A stretch of 64,000 nucleotides of DNA from Enterococcus sp. RIT-PI-f (lineage in GTDB: Bacteria > Bacillota > Bacilli > Lactobacillales > Enterococcaceae): positions 1 to 64,000 of the forward strand of contig NZ_LHOX01000012.1 of NCBI RefSeq assembly GCF_001297065.1. The letters run 5' to 3'. The translations under genes and the position numbers were made by a program. This document shows positions 37,877 to 46,815 of the stretch, in pieces; positions within the stretch are counted from its first letter, which is position 1, and every line of letters begins with the position of its first letter. The notes below the pieces were generated by a model that ran no database searches, was not told where the DNA came from, and worked only from the letters and a program-made list of their open reading frames with translations.

Positions 37877-40009
37877 TTGAAAAAAAATAAAGTATCCACG
37901 ATAGTGAATACACGAATGGGCTTTTTCTTTTTGTTGGCCCTATTGTTTTGGTTAAAAAATATTTTTGCTTATATGGTGGATTTCCACCTTGGGATTGAAA
38001 GTGCGGTACAGTATTTCATTCTGTTTATCAATCCGATAGCAACCACCCTGCTGCTATTATCCATCGCTTTATATGTTAGAAGAACGAAGGCCGCCTATAT
38101 CACGATGCTGGTGATCTATTTCTTAATGACCTTGCTGCTCTTCTCCAACGTGTCTTATTATCGTGAATTTACCGATTTCATCACGATCAATACAATGTTG
38201 GGTGCTGGGAAAGTGGCCAGTGGATTAGGTGAAAGTGCGATTCGGTTGTTTAGACCTTATGATGTCTTGTACTTTATCGACTTTATCATTCTGATTGCTG
38301 CTTTCGTCATGAAAAAAATCAAGATGGATACACGTCCAGTGCGTGCCAGAATGGCATTTGCCATGTCGACACTTGCAGTGATGGTCTTTTCTGCCAATCT
38401 ATTTATGGCAGAAGCCGATCGTCCAGAATTATTGACAAGGACATTCTCTCGTGATTACTTGGTCAAATACCTAGGGATCAATGCCTTTACTGTCTATGAC
38501 GGCGTTCAGACCTATCAAGCTTCACAAGTTCGTGCTGAAGCAAGTCCCAATGATATGGACGAGGTCGAAAGCTATGTCAAAGAACATTATGCTGAACCTA
38601 ACGATGACTTGTTTGGTATCGCCAAAGGCAAAAATGTCATCTATATCCATTTAGAGAGTACACAGCAATTTCTGATCGATTACAAATTGAAAGATGAAAA
38701 TGGTGTGGAACATGAAGTCATGCCATTCATCAATAGTCTTTATCATAGTGACAGTACCTTTAGTTTTGATAATTTCTTCCATCAAGTCAAAGCGGGCAAA
38801 ACCAGTGATGCTGAAACTTTATTTGAAAACTCATTGTTTGGATTGAATCAAGGGGCTTTGTTTACACAACTCGGGGGCAAAAACACCTTTGAAGCAGCGC
38901 CAGATATCCTTGGTCAAACTGAAGGCTATACAAGTGCTGTTTTCCATGGGAATACCGGTACTTTCTGGAATCGGAATGAAACCTACAAACGATTTGGCTA
39001 CGATTATTTCTTTGACGCTTCTTATTATGATGTCACTGATGAAAATTCATTCCAATACGGCTTGCATGACAAACCGTTCTTTGAACAATCTGCTCAATAT
39101 TTGGAACACTTGCAGCAACCATTTTATGCCAAATTCTTAGCTGTATCCAATCACTATCCTTACTCAGAATTTACCAATGATGAAGGTGGCTTCCCATTAG
39201 CAACTACATCTGACGAAACGATCAACGGCTACTTTGCTACTGCAAATTATTTAGATACAGCAGTCGAAGAGTTCTTCAACTACTTGAAAGAAAGTGGTTT
39301 GTATGACAATTCAGTGATCGTGCTTTATGGTGATCACTATGGTATCTCAAACTCAAGAAACAAAAACTTGGCTGAATTGCTTGGCAAATCAAGCAGCAGC
39401 TGGACAAATTATGACAATGCTTCCTTACAACGTGTACCTTATATGATTCATATCCCTGGTCAAACAAATGGCGGGATCAATCATACGTATGGCGGTCAAG
39501 TCGATGCATTGCCAACACTACTTCACTTGTTGGGTGTTGATACATCAAACTATATCCAACTAGGTCAAGATTTATTTTCAGATGAGAATGAACAATTGGT
39601 GGCCTTTAGAGATGGCGACTTTGTCACACCTGAGTATACGTATTATGGTGGGACGTTGTATAGCAACAGTACTGGCATGGCGATTACCAATCCTTCCGAT
39701 GCATTGCAGCAGCAGGTAGATGATTGGAAAGCCAAAGTGGACAAACAGTTATCGGTTTCTGATCAAATCAACAATGGCGATTTACTGCGTTTTTATGCGA
39801 AGAGTGGTTTAGAAGAAGTCGATCCAGATAGTTACAACTACAAAGATGGCCTACAGCAAATGCTTGATATCGAATCGAATCTAGGTGATGACTCGACAAG
39901 CTTGTTCTCTCAAAATGGCAATCAATCTACTGTAGATCTTTATCAAACAAAGACCTATAAAGAATACGAAGAACAGATTCAAGAAGATACCAGCGATTCA
40001 CAAGATTAG
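37877..40009 (+). CDS. ltaS: Lipoteichoic acid synthase
   Basis: 710 residues. Five N-terminal membrane segments (about 15-37, 45-66, 72-92, 127-146 and 157-177), a linker with a likely signal-peptidase site near residue 222, then an extracellular sulfatase-fold domain. Catalytic Thr309 lies in AGKTSDAE, the metal ligand Glu260 in HLESTQQ, and DH in YGDHYG. It polymerises glycerol phosphate from phosphatidylglycerol. Starts with TTG, 8 bases after GAGAGGA. The C-terminal tail is Gln/Asp/Ser-rich. Confidence 0.95.
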   Translation: MKKNKVSTIVNTRMGFFFLLALLFWLKNIFAYMVDFHLGIESAVQYFILFINPIATTLLLLSIALYVRRTKAAYITMLVIYFLMTLLLFSNVSYYREFTDFITINTMLGAGKVASGLGESAIRLFRPYDVLYFIDFIILIAAFVMKKIKMDTRPVRARMAFAMSTLAVMVFSANLFMAEADRPELLTRTFSRDYLVKYLGINAFTVYDGVQTYQASQVRAEASPNDMDEVESYVKEHYAEPNDDLFGIAKGKNVIYIHLESTQQFLIDYKLKDENGVEHEVMPFINSLYHSDSTFSFDNFFHQVKAGKTSDAETLFENSLFGLNQGALFTQLGGKNTFEAAPDILGQTEGYTSAVFHGNTGTFWNRNETYKRFGYDYFFDASYYDVTDENSFQYGLHDKPFFEQSAQYLEHLQQPFYAKFLAVSNHYPYSEFTNDEGGFPLATTSDETINGYFATANYLDTAVEEFFNYLKESGLYDNSVIVLYGDHYGISNSRNKNLAELLGKSSSSWTNYDNASLQRVPYMIHIPGQTNGGINHTYGGQVDALPTLLHLLGVDTSNYIQLGQDLFSDENEQLVAFRDGDFVTPEYTYYGGTLYSNSTGMAITNPSDALQQQVDDWKAKVDKQLSVSDQINNGDLLRFYAKSGLEEVDPDSYNYKDGLQQMLDIESNLGDDSTSLFSQNGNQSTVDLYQTKTYKEYEEQIQEDTSDSQD

Positions 40010-40015
40010 CATATG

Positions 40016-40054
40016 TTCACCCACTAGTTCATTTCTGGTGGGTGTTTTTTTTCG
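40016..40054 (+). terminator. Terminator of ltaS
   Basis: CACCCAC pairs with GTGGGTG around a 12-base loop, followed by T8. Confidence 0.9.
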
Positions 40055-40157
40055 TCAATGATCGTCGTACCTCAAATGTTTTCTTTTTTTTACTATAAGA
40101 ACTTCATACTTTATTCAAACTCCCATTTTATACTATACATAAGATGAGGTGAATGAA

Positions 40158-40895
40158 ATGAGAACCGTGAAGTTTGCAATAGCTAGTTTGTTTTATCATA
40201 AAAAAGCAATGATTCTGTATACGCTCGTTTCTTTTTTTGCGATGCTCGGTTTGATCGTCACTTTTGCCTTGATCTACTCTTTAGATCAAGTACTGGCCCA
40301 GACGAATGAACTCTTGGGCACAGATGATCTGCAATCAAAATTAACCAATGAGATACAACCGATCACCACCCTTTATCAGCACCTGTTTTATTTGATTTTT
40401 GGGGCGTATTTACTGGTGATTTGCGGTTTTCAATTTTATTATCAGTTACATAAACGCAATGAATATTCAGCATGGCTGACCACTGGATCATCTACCCGTC
40501 AGTGGGCTGGGATGCAGTTGATTGAAATGTGGGTTCCCTTGATGCTTGCAGCAATTGCTGCATTTACACTGCTGATGCTCTTCCAACCTTATTTCCAACA
40601 AGAGCTGCTTAGCGGTCACATCTTTGTCTTAGATCGAGAAAACACCTCGGCCCATATTTGGCAGAGTGTCCAAAGTTCCCAGAACGAAGAATTCGGGATC
40701 ACGATTCCCCAAAATAACCAGGTCTTTGTCCAAAACGTTGAATTGAACAGCACCGCTTGGTTATCGATCATGTTTCATAGTACGCGACAAGCCATCCTTA
40801 TTTTGACTGCTGCAGTGACAACGATCACTAGTTTGATAGTCAGCGGTCATTGTTTGTATTGGAGGAAAAAACAATGGAAAAACCAACTCAATTAA
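40158..40895 (+). CDS. Membrane protein, permease-like, paired with pseudo-ATPase
   Basis: 245 residues with about four membrane segments (about 15-42, 72-92, 123-145 and 213-233) and a roughly 70-residue outside loop between the third and fourth. The layout resembles half of an FtsX/MacB-type ABC permease. No family confidently recognised. ATG chosen 8 bases after GAGG. The next gene starts inside the 3' end of this one, a tight coupling that suggests they act together. It is distinct from the LtaS gene upstream by its own promoter region. Confidence 0.7.
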   Translation: MRTVKFAIASLFYHKKAMILYTLVSFFAMLGLIVTFALIYSLDQVLAQTNELLGTDDLQSKLTNEIQPITTLYQHLFYLIFGAYLLVICGFQFYYQLHKRNEYSAWLTTGSSTRQWAGMQLIEMWVPLMLAAIAAFTLLMLFQPYFQQELLSGHIFVLDRENTSAHIWQSVQSSQNEEFGITIPQNNQVFVQNVELNSTAWLSIMFHSTRQAILILTAAVTTITSLIVSGHCLYWRKKQWKNQLN

Positions 40896-41347
40896 TGTAT
40901 CCATTTGGGTTATATTTTGTATTAGAGGAGAATCAGCAGCTATTAACAGAACTAGATCATCTGGTCATGCAGCAGCAAGCTGCATTGATCAAAGATCATT
41001 GGTCCCCTGTTCCGTTTTTATCTCTAAAAGACAACTTGGCCTTAACGGCTAAGAAAAAGACTGCATTAGAAGACATCCTTCCTTTTTTGAGCTTAGAACC
41101 AGCCATCATCAAGAAAGAGCAAGCTGCTTTGACAAAAATCGAAGAACGCCAAATACAGTTGCTGCAAGCTTTGTTACTAGAAAAAGAGATCTTCGTCATG
41201 GAGCACGTCCTCAGTAATTTATCCACCAGTGATATTCAACTGTTGCTGCCCATGTGCCAAGGCCTCGCCAAACACTTTGGTCTGCAAATCTTTTTGATTC
41301 ACGAAGACCAGCGATTTGCCCATACACCGTATATGACAACTTTATGA
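40874..41347 (+). CDS. Degenerate ABC-type ATPase-like protein
   Basis: 157 residues. The order of motifs follows an ABC ATPase but most catalytic residues are missing. A Q-loop-like PFLSLKDNLAL (47-57); a signature-like LTKIEERQIQLLQAL (86-100) in the place of LSGGQ-RVxIARAL; a Walker B-like IFVMEHVLSNLS (107-117) lacking the usual Asp-Glu pair; and an H-loop-like IFLIHED (139-145). There is no Walker A motif at the N-terminus, which is short. ATG with a GGAGG site overlaps the permease-like gene by 22 bases. Likely a non-hydrolysing partner; inference. Confidence 0.65.
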   Translation: MEKPTQLMYPFGLYFVLEENQQLLTELDHLVMQQQAALIKDHWSPVPFLSLKDNLALTAKKKTALEDILPFLSLEPAIIKKEQAALTKIEERQIQLLQALLLEKEIFVMEHVLSNLSTSDIQLLLPMCQGLAKHFGLQIFLIHEDQRFAHTPYMTTL

Positions 41348-41348
41348 A

Positions 41349-41391
41349 TAGTATGCGACGTCGCCTTATCAAAAGGGCGGCGTTTTTTTGT
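41349..41391 (+). terminator. Terminator of the permease/pseudo-ATPase pair
   Basis: CGTCGCC pairs with GGGCGGCG (one wobble) around TTATCAAAA, followed by T7. Confidence 0.85.
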
Positions 41392-41399
41392 CGAATGAC

Positions 41400-41434
41400 C
41401 AAAAAAAAGACGTGTAACCGAAGTTACACATCTT
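41400..41434 (-). terminator. Terminator of the second two-component operon
   Basis: AAAGATGTGTAAC pairs with GTTACACGTCTTT around TTCG, followed on the minus strand by T8. A tetraloop hairpin, strong. Confidence 0.92.
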
Positions 41435-41438
41435 TCTA

Positions 41439-42899
41439 TCAAGCTTCTTCTAAGTCAACATCTGGAAATGAGATCCGAAATGTGGTGCCTACACCCAATT
41501 CACTTTCAACTGCGATTTTACCTTTGTGCAAACGAACCAGTTGTTCCACGATCGATAAGCCTAAACCAGATTCCCCAAATTGTTTATTTTTGCGAGATGG
41601 GTCAACTTTATAGTAACGATCCCAGATATTTTTGACTTGTTCTTCTGACATCCCGATGCCGGTATCCCTGATCTCAATGATCGTTTCTAGATACCCTTTT
41701 TCGATCCCCACATGAACCTCGCCATCTTCTGTAAATTGAATGGCATTCTGCAAGATATTGACTAGCACTTGTACAAAGCGATCATAATCAGCATAAACAT
41801 CGATTGGTTCTTTCGTATCTAATATCAAGACATCTCGTGCCTGCTCTGCCTTGCTTTCTAATTGCGTCAACAGATTTTCTATCGTTGCTGTTGCATTGAA
41901 TTTCTTGATCACCATTGAGATTTGATTGGTTCTGATTTTTTCGTAATCTAAATTTTCATTGACTAAACGGATCAAGCGATTGGTTTCATTTTTCATCAAT
42001 CGAATCGCATTGTCTTTTTGATTTTCGGGAATCGCGTTGTATTCCAACCCTTCCAACAGGCCGTTGATCGTTGTCAAAGGGGTCCGCATTTCGTGGGACG
42101 CATCGGCCATAAATTGGCGACGCCGCTCTTCTTGGCGTTCGATTTCTTCTTGCGACTCTTTTAACGAATGGGACATCGTATTAAAGTCTTCCGCCAATTC
42201 ATCGAATTCATCCCGATTGTGTACAGGCAATTCGATATCAAAGTTCCCATTGGTGATTTCCTTCGTCGCACGTTTCATACGATTGATGCGCCGGACTTGG
42301 AAGGTGGCGAAGAGGTAACTGATCAATAAAGATACGATGATCGAAATCACGAACACTTTGAACAAATTCTGATTAAATGCACTTACCAAATTCAAAATAC
42401 TGCTTGCAGACTGTGAGACGACCATCACACCATAAAATTCTGTTCGATTGACAGAAAAAGGAATCAACACATAGGAAGTAAGCTCTTTTTCTCCAGAAAG
42501 ATCGGTACTTGCCGTCATTTGCAAGCGGGCACCGCTTTGTAAGGATGACCAGTCACTGTCAGAAATCGTAAAATCAACATTATTCGCTGCATCCAATGGA
42601 TATAAGACTTCATCTGGACTCTTGAAAAAAGCAAAAGAAATATCCTGATTGCTTAAAATATTCTCTGCCAATTGCAGTGAATATTGCAAGTAGCCATCTC
42701 GGGTCATATTTTGCTGCAAATAATCAGAATCACTGATTTGCGAAATTTTAGCAACTGATGACGCATACCCCATCAACTGTTCGTAGTTTCGTTCCTGCAA
42801 TGTTTGTCTGGTCATCTGTGTAAAAGCGACACCAATCGTCATCAGAATCACTAAGATCACAACAAAGAAGGCAATCAGCTGCTGGTACAAATAACGCAT
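41439..42899 (-). CDS. Sensor histidine kinase
   Basis: 486 residues. Membrane segments at about 7-27 and 178-199 flank an extracytoplasmic region of 150 residues; then a HAMP domain, an H-box ASHEMRTPL with His269, and N, G1 and G2 boxes (LGLSIVEQ). It starts on the last base of the regulator's stop codon region (one-base overlap), so the two are coupled. Related to the BaeS/ResE-like kinases; the signal is unknown. No confident orthologue name. Confidence 0.85.
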   Translation of the reverse strand: MRYLYQQLIAFFVVILVILMTIGVAFTQMTRQTLQERNYEQLMGYASSVAKISQISDSDYLQQNMTRDGYLQYSLQLAENILSNQDISFAFFKSPDEVLYPLDAANNVDFTISDSDWSSLQSGARLQMTASTDLSGEKELTSYVLIPFSVNRTEFYGVMVVSQSASSILNLVSAFNQNLFKVFVISIIVSLLISYLFATFQVRRINRMKRATKEITNGNFDIELPVHNRDEFDELAEDFNTMSHSLKESQEEIERQEERRRQFMADASHEMRTPLTTINGLLEGLEYNAIPENQKDNAIRLMKNETNRLIRLVNENLDYEKIRTNQISMVIKKFNATATIENLLTQLESKAEQARDVLILDTKEPIDVYADYDRFVQVLVNILQNAIQFTEDGEVHVGIEKGYLETIIEIRDTGIGMSEEQVKNIWDRYYKVDPSRKNKQFGESGLGLSIVEQLVRLHKGKIAVESELGVGTTFRISFPDVDLEEA

Positions 42900-43612
42900 T
42901 AGGCAACACCTGCATCATCAAATTTGTACCCGACGCCCCAAACTGTTTGGATGATTTGCGGGCCTACTTTTTCAATTTTTTGCCGTAATTTTTTGATATG
43001 GGCATCAACTGTACGCTCATCGCCAAAGTATTGATAATCCCAAACCAATTCCAATAATTGCTCACGAGAAAAGACTTGTCTAGGTTTTTTGGCCAACGTA
43101 AACAATAAGTCAAACTCTTTGGGCGTCAATCCTTCGATCGCCACTTCATTCAAGTAAGCTTCCCGGGTTTTCGTATTCATCTTGAAATGATCCGTGACGA
43201 TATCAAAGCGATTGTCAGATGGTTCAGATGTGGTTTTCTCAACCATTTCACTGCGCCGGTGCAGTGCTTTGATCCGTGCAATCAATGTCAATGGACTAAA
43301 TGGCTTCGTCACATAGTCATCTGCGCCCATTTCAAGTCCGATGACTTGATCGCTTTCAGAATCCCGAGCGGTTAACATAATGATCGGTACGGTACTGGAC
43401 ACTTTCCGGACTTCTCTTGCAACCATCATACCATCCATAGATGGCAAGTTTAAATCAAGGGTGATCATATCCCATTTATCCGGTTCTGCCGTAAAGGCAT
43501 CTAGTCCTTCTTTTCCATCATATTTGAATGTCGCTTCCCAACCTTCGTTCAAGAAGAACATTTGCATCATTTCCGAAACGGATTCATTGTCTTCAATCAT
43601 TAATATATTCAT
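42899..43612 (-). CDS. OmpR-family response regulator
   Basis: About 237 residues. Receiver domain with acidic Glu7/Asp8, phospho-acceptor Asp53 (TLDLNLPSMDG), TARD and KPF, then a winged-helix DNA-binding domain from about residue 135. I chose the ATG 6 bases after AGAGGTG; nine further codons are open upstream but overlap the preceding gene's end. Pairs with the following kinase; overlaps the SdpI-like gene by 20 bases, so all three are probably one transcript. Confidence 0.9.
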   Translation of the reverse strand: MNILMIEDNESVSEMMQMFFLNEGWEATFKYDGKEGLDAFTAEPDKWDMITLDLNLPSMDGMMVAREVRKVSSTVPIIMLTARDSESDQVIGLEMGADDYVTKPFSPLTLIARIKALHRRSEMVEKTTSEPSDNRFDIVTDHFKMNTKTREAYLNEVAIEGLTPKEFDLLFTLAKKPRQVFSREQLLELVWDYQYFGDERTVDAHIKKLRQKIEKVGPQIIQTVWGVGYKFDDAGVA

Positions 43613-43943
43613 TGTCTTCACCTCTGTACTCTTTATCAAAACGTTGTAGATTTTCTTCGATCAAGCCAAACATCGGCACGATAAACCATGGAATTGCAAT
43701 CATTTCTAAAATAAAAAAATTGGTCCAATCTTGCCATCGCAAGACGCCCCCAATCAAGGTCATCAATGCGCCAAATAAGAGAAAATAGCGACTACTGATT
43801 TTTTGGGCGTAACGCCAATATATATCATTTTGTTTTGCAAGAAACGAACGGTATCCATAAATAAAATTGATTTTTTTTGATGGAAAGATGAAAAAAATCA
43901 ACCCTATCAATAAAAAAATGATACCAATGACTAAAAAAATCAT
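43593..43943 (-). CDS. SdpI/YhfL-like membrane protein
   Basis: 116 residues, three membrane segments (about 1-20, 49-67 and 75-95). The motif NFIYGYRSFLAKQNDIYWRYAQ is the SdpI family landmark. SdpI protects Bacillus against the SDP toxin; many homologues have no known role. ATG chosen after GGGGTGAAAG; 20 upstream codons are open but lack a site. First gene of the transcript with the two-component system, so it may be a sensor-associated immunity or signalling protein (inference). Confidence 0.75.
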   Translation of the reverse strand: MIFLVIGIIFLLIGLIFFIFPSKKINFIYGYRSFLAKQNDIYWRYAQKISSRYFLLFGALMTLIGGVLRWQDWTNFFILEMIAIPWFIVPMFGLIEENLQRFDKEYRGEDNEYIND

Positions 43944-44088
43944 TCTTTCACCCCATTCTTCCTTTAGTATACTCGAAAATCCTGTATCTACCAACAACTT
44001 CACGATTTATTCACAAAGGTTTGCCTTTTTTTCAATCTTTGGTAAGATTGTGAGTAGACTATGAAATTGCAGATTAGGAGCAGCAAAT

Positions 44089-44859
44089 ATGACTTATAAA
44101 GCACTGACTTTTTTTGACTTAGATGGCACCCTCTTAAATGAACATTCGCAAATCACTAGTGAAATTGCAGAAGCGATGGCCGCACTGCGGAAAAATGATG
44201 TATTACCGATCATCGCAACCGGCCGAACTGAACCTGAAGTACATGCCATCAGAGAAGCAGCTGGGATCACTTCAAATATTGTGATGAACGGCGCCTTCAT
44301 CCGTATCGATGGGAAAGAGGTTTTTTCTGATACTTTGTCTGACGATCTTTGCCGCAAGATGTATGAAGCAGCCAAAGAAAACGGCGATGAATTGTGCTAT
44401 TACAACGAACGCGGCTATCGGGCTACAGGCTACACTGAGGAAATGATTGGCGCGTATAACTATGTCCGCAGTCCTTTACCAGAGATCGATCCCTTCTATT
44501 TTGAGCAGGACAGAGTGAACATGGTTTTGGTTTTGGGTGTGGGCAATGATGATTATTATCACCAACGTTTCCCAGAATTGACTTTTTATCGCAATACGCC
44601 TTTTTCTATTGATGTCGTTAAAAAAGGCACGTCTAAAGGTACTGGGATCAAAAGATTAGTCGAATTATTAGGCTTAGAAAATGTCCCTACGTACGGATTT
44701 GGCGATGGCAGCAACGACTTTGCGTTATTAGAAGCCTGTGACCATAAAATTGCAATGGGCAATGGCATCCAGGAGTTGAAAGAATTAGCGGACTTCGTGA
44801 CCCTGAAGAACACCGAAGGCGGGATCGTTCATGCCTTGCAGCACTTTAACTTGATTTGA
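44089..44859 (+). CDS. HAD-superfamily (Cof-type) phosphatase
   Basis: 256 residues. Motif I FFDLDGTLL, motif II TGRT, motif III Lys in VVKKGTSKGTG, motif IV GDGSNDFALLE, typical of subfamily IIB. Substrate unknown. GGAG lies before the ATG. The tmRNA promoter begins immediately after its stop codon. Confidence 0.9.
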   Translation: MTYKALTFFDLDGTLLNEHSQITSEIAEAMAALRKNDVLPIIATGRTEPEVHAIREAAGITSNIVMNGAFIRIDGKEVFSDTLSDDLCRKMYEAAKENGDELCYYNERGYRATGYTEEMIGAYNYVRSPLPEIDPFYFEQDRVNMVLVLGVGNDDYYHQRFPELTFYRNTPFSIDVVKKGTSKGTGIKRLVELLGLENVPTYGFGDGSNDFALLEACDHKIAMGNGIQELKELADFVTLKNTEGGIVHALQHFNLI

Positions 44860-44863
44860 TTCT

Positions 44864-44891
44864 TTGCATCGCTGCCAATTTATGCTATACT
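44864..44891 (+). promoter_or_regulatory. tmRNA promoter
   Basis: TTGCAT, 16-base spacer, TATACT, about 30 bases upstream of the mature tmRNA start. Confidence 0.75.
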
Positions 44892-44920
44892 AATGATTGG
44901 TAGCGATACCCCTATTTCAG

Positions 44921-45283
44921 GGGGATGTTACGGATTCGACAGGCATAGTTGAGCCTGAATTGCGCTTCGTAGGTTACGTCTACGTTAAAACGTTACAGTT
45001 AAATATAACTGCTAAAAACGAAAACTCTTACGCTTTAGCTGCCTAAAAACAGTTAGCGTAGATCCTCTCGGCATCGCCCATGTGCTCGAGTAAGGGTCCT
45101 ATTCTAAGTGGGATACGGTTGATCTTTCCGTCTGGAAGGTCAAACAGAGATCATCAGACTAGCAATACAGACTGCCTGTCACTCGGCAAGCTGTAACGCG
45201 AACCTTCAAATGAGTGGACTATGAGCGTAGATTTTTAGGTAGCAATGTGTTTGGACGCGGGTTCGACTCCCGCCATCTCCATA
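44921..45283 (+). ncRNA. ssrA: tmRNA
   Basis: Begins GGGGATGTTACGGATTCGAC and ends with the tRNA-like T-arm GGTTCGACTCCCGCCATCTCC, whose ends pair (GGGGAUG/CAUCUCC). The tag frame is at 45011-45043 followed by TAA: Ala-Lys-Asn-Glu-Asn-Ser-Tyr-Ala-Leu-Ala-Ala, starting at the GCU resume codon. CCA is not encoded. Rescues ribosomes stalled on broken messages. The tag is one residue shorter than those I remember from E. faecalis and E. faecium (which have AsnAsn). Confidence 0.97.
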
Positions 45284-45317
45284 TAGCAAAATCGTAAAGA
45301 TTTTCTAGTTTTTCTTA

Positions 45318-45360
45318 AGTGGTAAAACCCTTGTAAATCAAAGGTTTTATCGCTTTTTAT
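45318..45360 (+). terminator. Terminator downstream of tmRNA
   Basis: TAAAACC-CTTTG type arm (AAAACC, TTG) pairs with CAA, GGTTTTA around TAAAT, followed by TTTTTATTTTAT. Confidence 0.75.
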
Positions 45361-45399
45361 TTTATTGGTTAGTTTTTTTGTTTGTCGTGGTTTTACCTG

Positions 45400-45422
45400 T
45401 TTGGTAGTCAATTTGGTAGTCA
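45400..45422 (+). repeat. Orphan tandem repeat, integrase arm-like
   Basis: Two copies of TTTGGTAGTCA with a 12-base period about 120 bases after the tmRNA 3' end. The organisation resembles the recombinase arm sites at both ends of the tRNA-Ser element, but no recombinase is nearby. tmRNA genes are common integration targets, so this may be a scar. The remaining 200 bases to the next gene carry no convincing gene; a 62-codon frame there has no ribosome site. Confidence 0.5.
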
Positions 45423-45617
45423 AAGTATAGGAATAATCGCATGCCAAAAGAAATCCCAGCTAACAATAAAAGGACATATGCTTTCGAAACCCATTACTAT
45501 GAGTTAATACCTTCTCCAGAACACGTTCATTTCCACTTTGCTCACATCGTTTTGACAGAGAATCTGTTTCAAAAAGATGCACCTTGTAAAACCGAAACCA
45601 TCATGCTATTATATAAA

Positions 45618-45652
45618 TGCAAACGTTAACATTTAAAATGCACACGTTAACA
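45618..45652 (+). promoter_or_regulatory. Two cre-like (CcpA) boxes
   Basis: TGCAAACGTTAACA fits the cre consensus TGNAANCGNWNNCW completely; TGCACACGTTAACA 21 bases on differs by one position. The two boxes are two helical turns apart and lie directly upstream of the dehydratase ribosome site, so carbon catabolite control or a LacI-type operator is likely. Confidence 0.65.
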
Positions 45653-45671
45653 ATAAATAAGGAGGAAAATT

Positions 45672-46772
45672 ATGGCTACAATTATAGAACTCGAAACCTT
45701 GTATTATCGGATTCCACTGCCTGAGATCATGGAAGATGCCAAGCATGGGTTACATACCCATTTTGAAGTGCCCATCGTCAAAATCCGGACGGATGATGGC
45801 CGCGAAGGCGTTGGCTACACGTATACAGGTGGTTTTGGCGGTGAATCGATCGCCAAGTTGATCGATAAAGAACTCAAGCATATTTTAATAGGCAAGGATC
45901 CTGCATGTGTCGAAGCATTGTGGGATCAAATGAATTGGGGGATCCACTATGTGGCGCGGGGCGGATTGGCGAGTTTTGCCATTGCCGCTTGCGATATCGC
46001 CTTATGGGATCTGCGGGGGCAAAAAGCACAAGAGCCGTTGTACAAATTGTTAGGCGGCAGCAGCAATAAAGTCAAATGCTATGGCGGTGCAATCGATCTG
46101 AACTTCCCGCTAGAGAAACTCTTAGCCAATAACCAAAAATACTTAGATATGGGATTGCAGGCTGTCAAAATCAAACTCGGTCAAAAAACCTTAGCAGAAG
46201 ATATTGAACGAATCAAAGCAGTTCGAGAATTGATTGGCCCAGATATCACCTTTATGGTAGATGCCAATATGAGCTGGTCTGTTGAGAAAGCCATCAAGGC
46301 CGCGAAGTTGATGGCGCCTTACGATATTCTCTTTTTAGAAGAACCGACCATCCCTGAAGATTATGAGGGCTATGGCCGCATCGCGCGCGAAGGTCAAATT
46401 GCGGTAGCTGGCGGTGAAAATTTGCGTACACCGATTGAATTTGCCCATATGATCAAGTATGGCGCCGTTGATTTCCCCCAACCTGATGCATCAAATTGTG
46501 GTGGTATCACTGGTTGGTTAAAAGTTGCCGCATTGGCACAAGTCAACAACCTATCCGTATCAACCCACGGGATGCAAGAATTGCATGTCAGTTTATTGGC
46601 AGCTATGCCAAATGCTGGTTATCTTGAAATGCACAGCTTTCCCATTGACCAATATACCACACGTCCACTAATCATTGATCGCTCAGATGGCATGGCCGTT
46701 GCACCAGAAACCCCTGGTACAGGCGTTGTCTTCGACTGGGAGAAGCTAGCCCCTCATCAGCAATCTTATTGA
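45672..46772 (+). CDS. Enolase-superfamily sugar-acid dehydratase (MR subgroup)
   Basis: 366 residues. N-terminal capping domain, then a TIM barrel with all the mandelate-racemase-subgroup residues: Lys166 and Lys168 (KIK), metal ligands Asp197, Glu223 and Glu249, and the general base pair Asp272/His299 (STHG). These enzymes remove water from acid sugars (galactarate, talarate, galactonate and others); the exact substrate cannot be told. GGAGG lies before the ATG. Monocistronic behind two cre-like boxes. Not an epimerase, unlike the second enolase-superfamily gene at about 52.3-53.3 kb. Confidence 0.82.
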   Translation: MATIIELETLYYRIPLPEIMEDAKHGLHTHFEVPIVKIRTDDGREGVGYTYTGGFGGESIAKLIDKELKHILIGKDPACVEALWDQMNWGIHYVARGGLASFAIAACDIALWDLRGQKAQEPLYKLLGGSSNKVKCYGGAIDLNFPLEKLLANNQKYLDMGLQAVKIKLGQKTLAEDIERIKAVRELIGPDITFMVDANMSWSVEKAIKAAKLMAPYDILFLEEPTIPEDYEGYGRIAREGQIAVAGGENLRTPIEFAHMIKYGAVDFPQPDASNCGGITGWLKVAALAQVNNLSVSTHGMQELHVSLLAAMPNAGYLEMHSFPIDQYTTRPLIIDRSDGMAVAPETPGTGVVFDWEKLAPHQQSY

Positions 46773-46815
46773 AAAAAAGCAGAACATCCTTTTTTTGGAT
46801 GCTCTGCTTTTTCTA
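46770..46815. terminator. Bidirectional terminator
   Basis: AAAAAGCAGA-CATCC pairs with GGATG-TCTGCTTTTT, with T-runs on both strands, between the converging dehydratase and GH1 genes. Confidence 0.93.

Noticed and set aside
45441-45629. A 62-codon plus-strand frame after the tmRNA
   Set aside because: No ribosome site, no recognisable sequence, and it runs into the two cre-like boxes.
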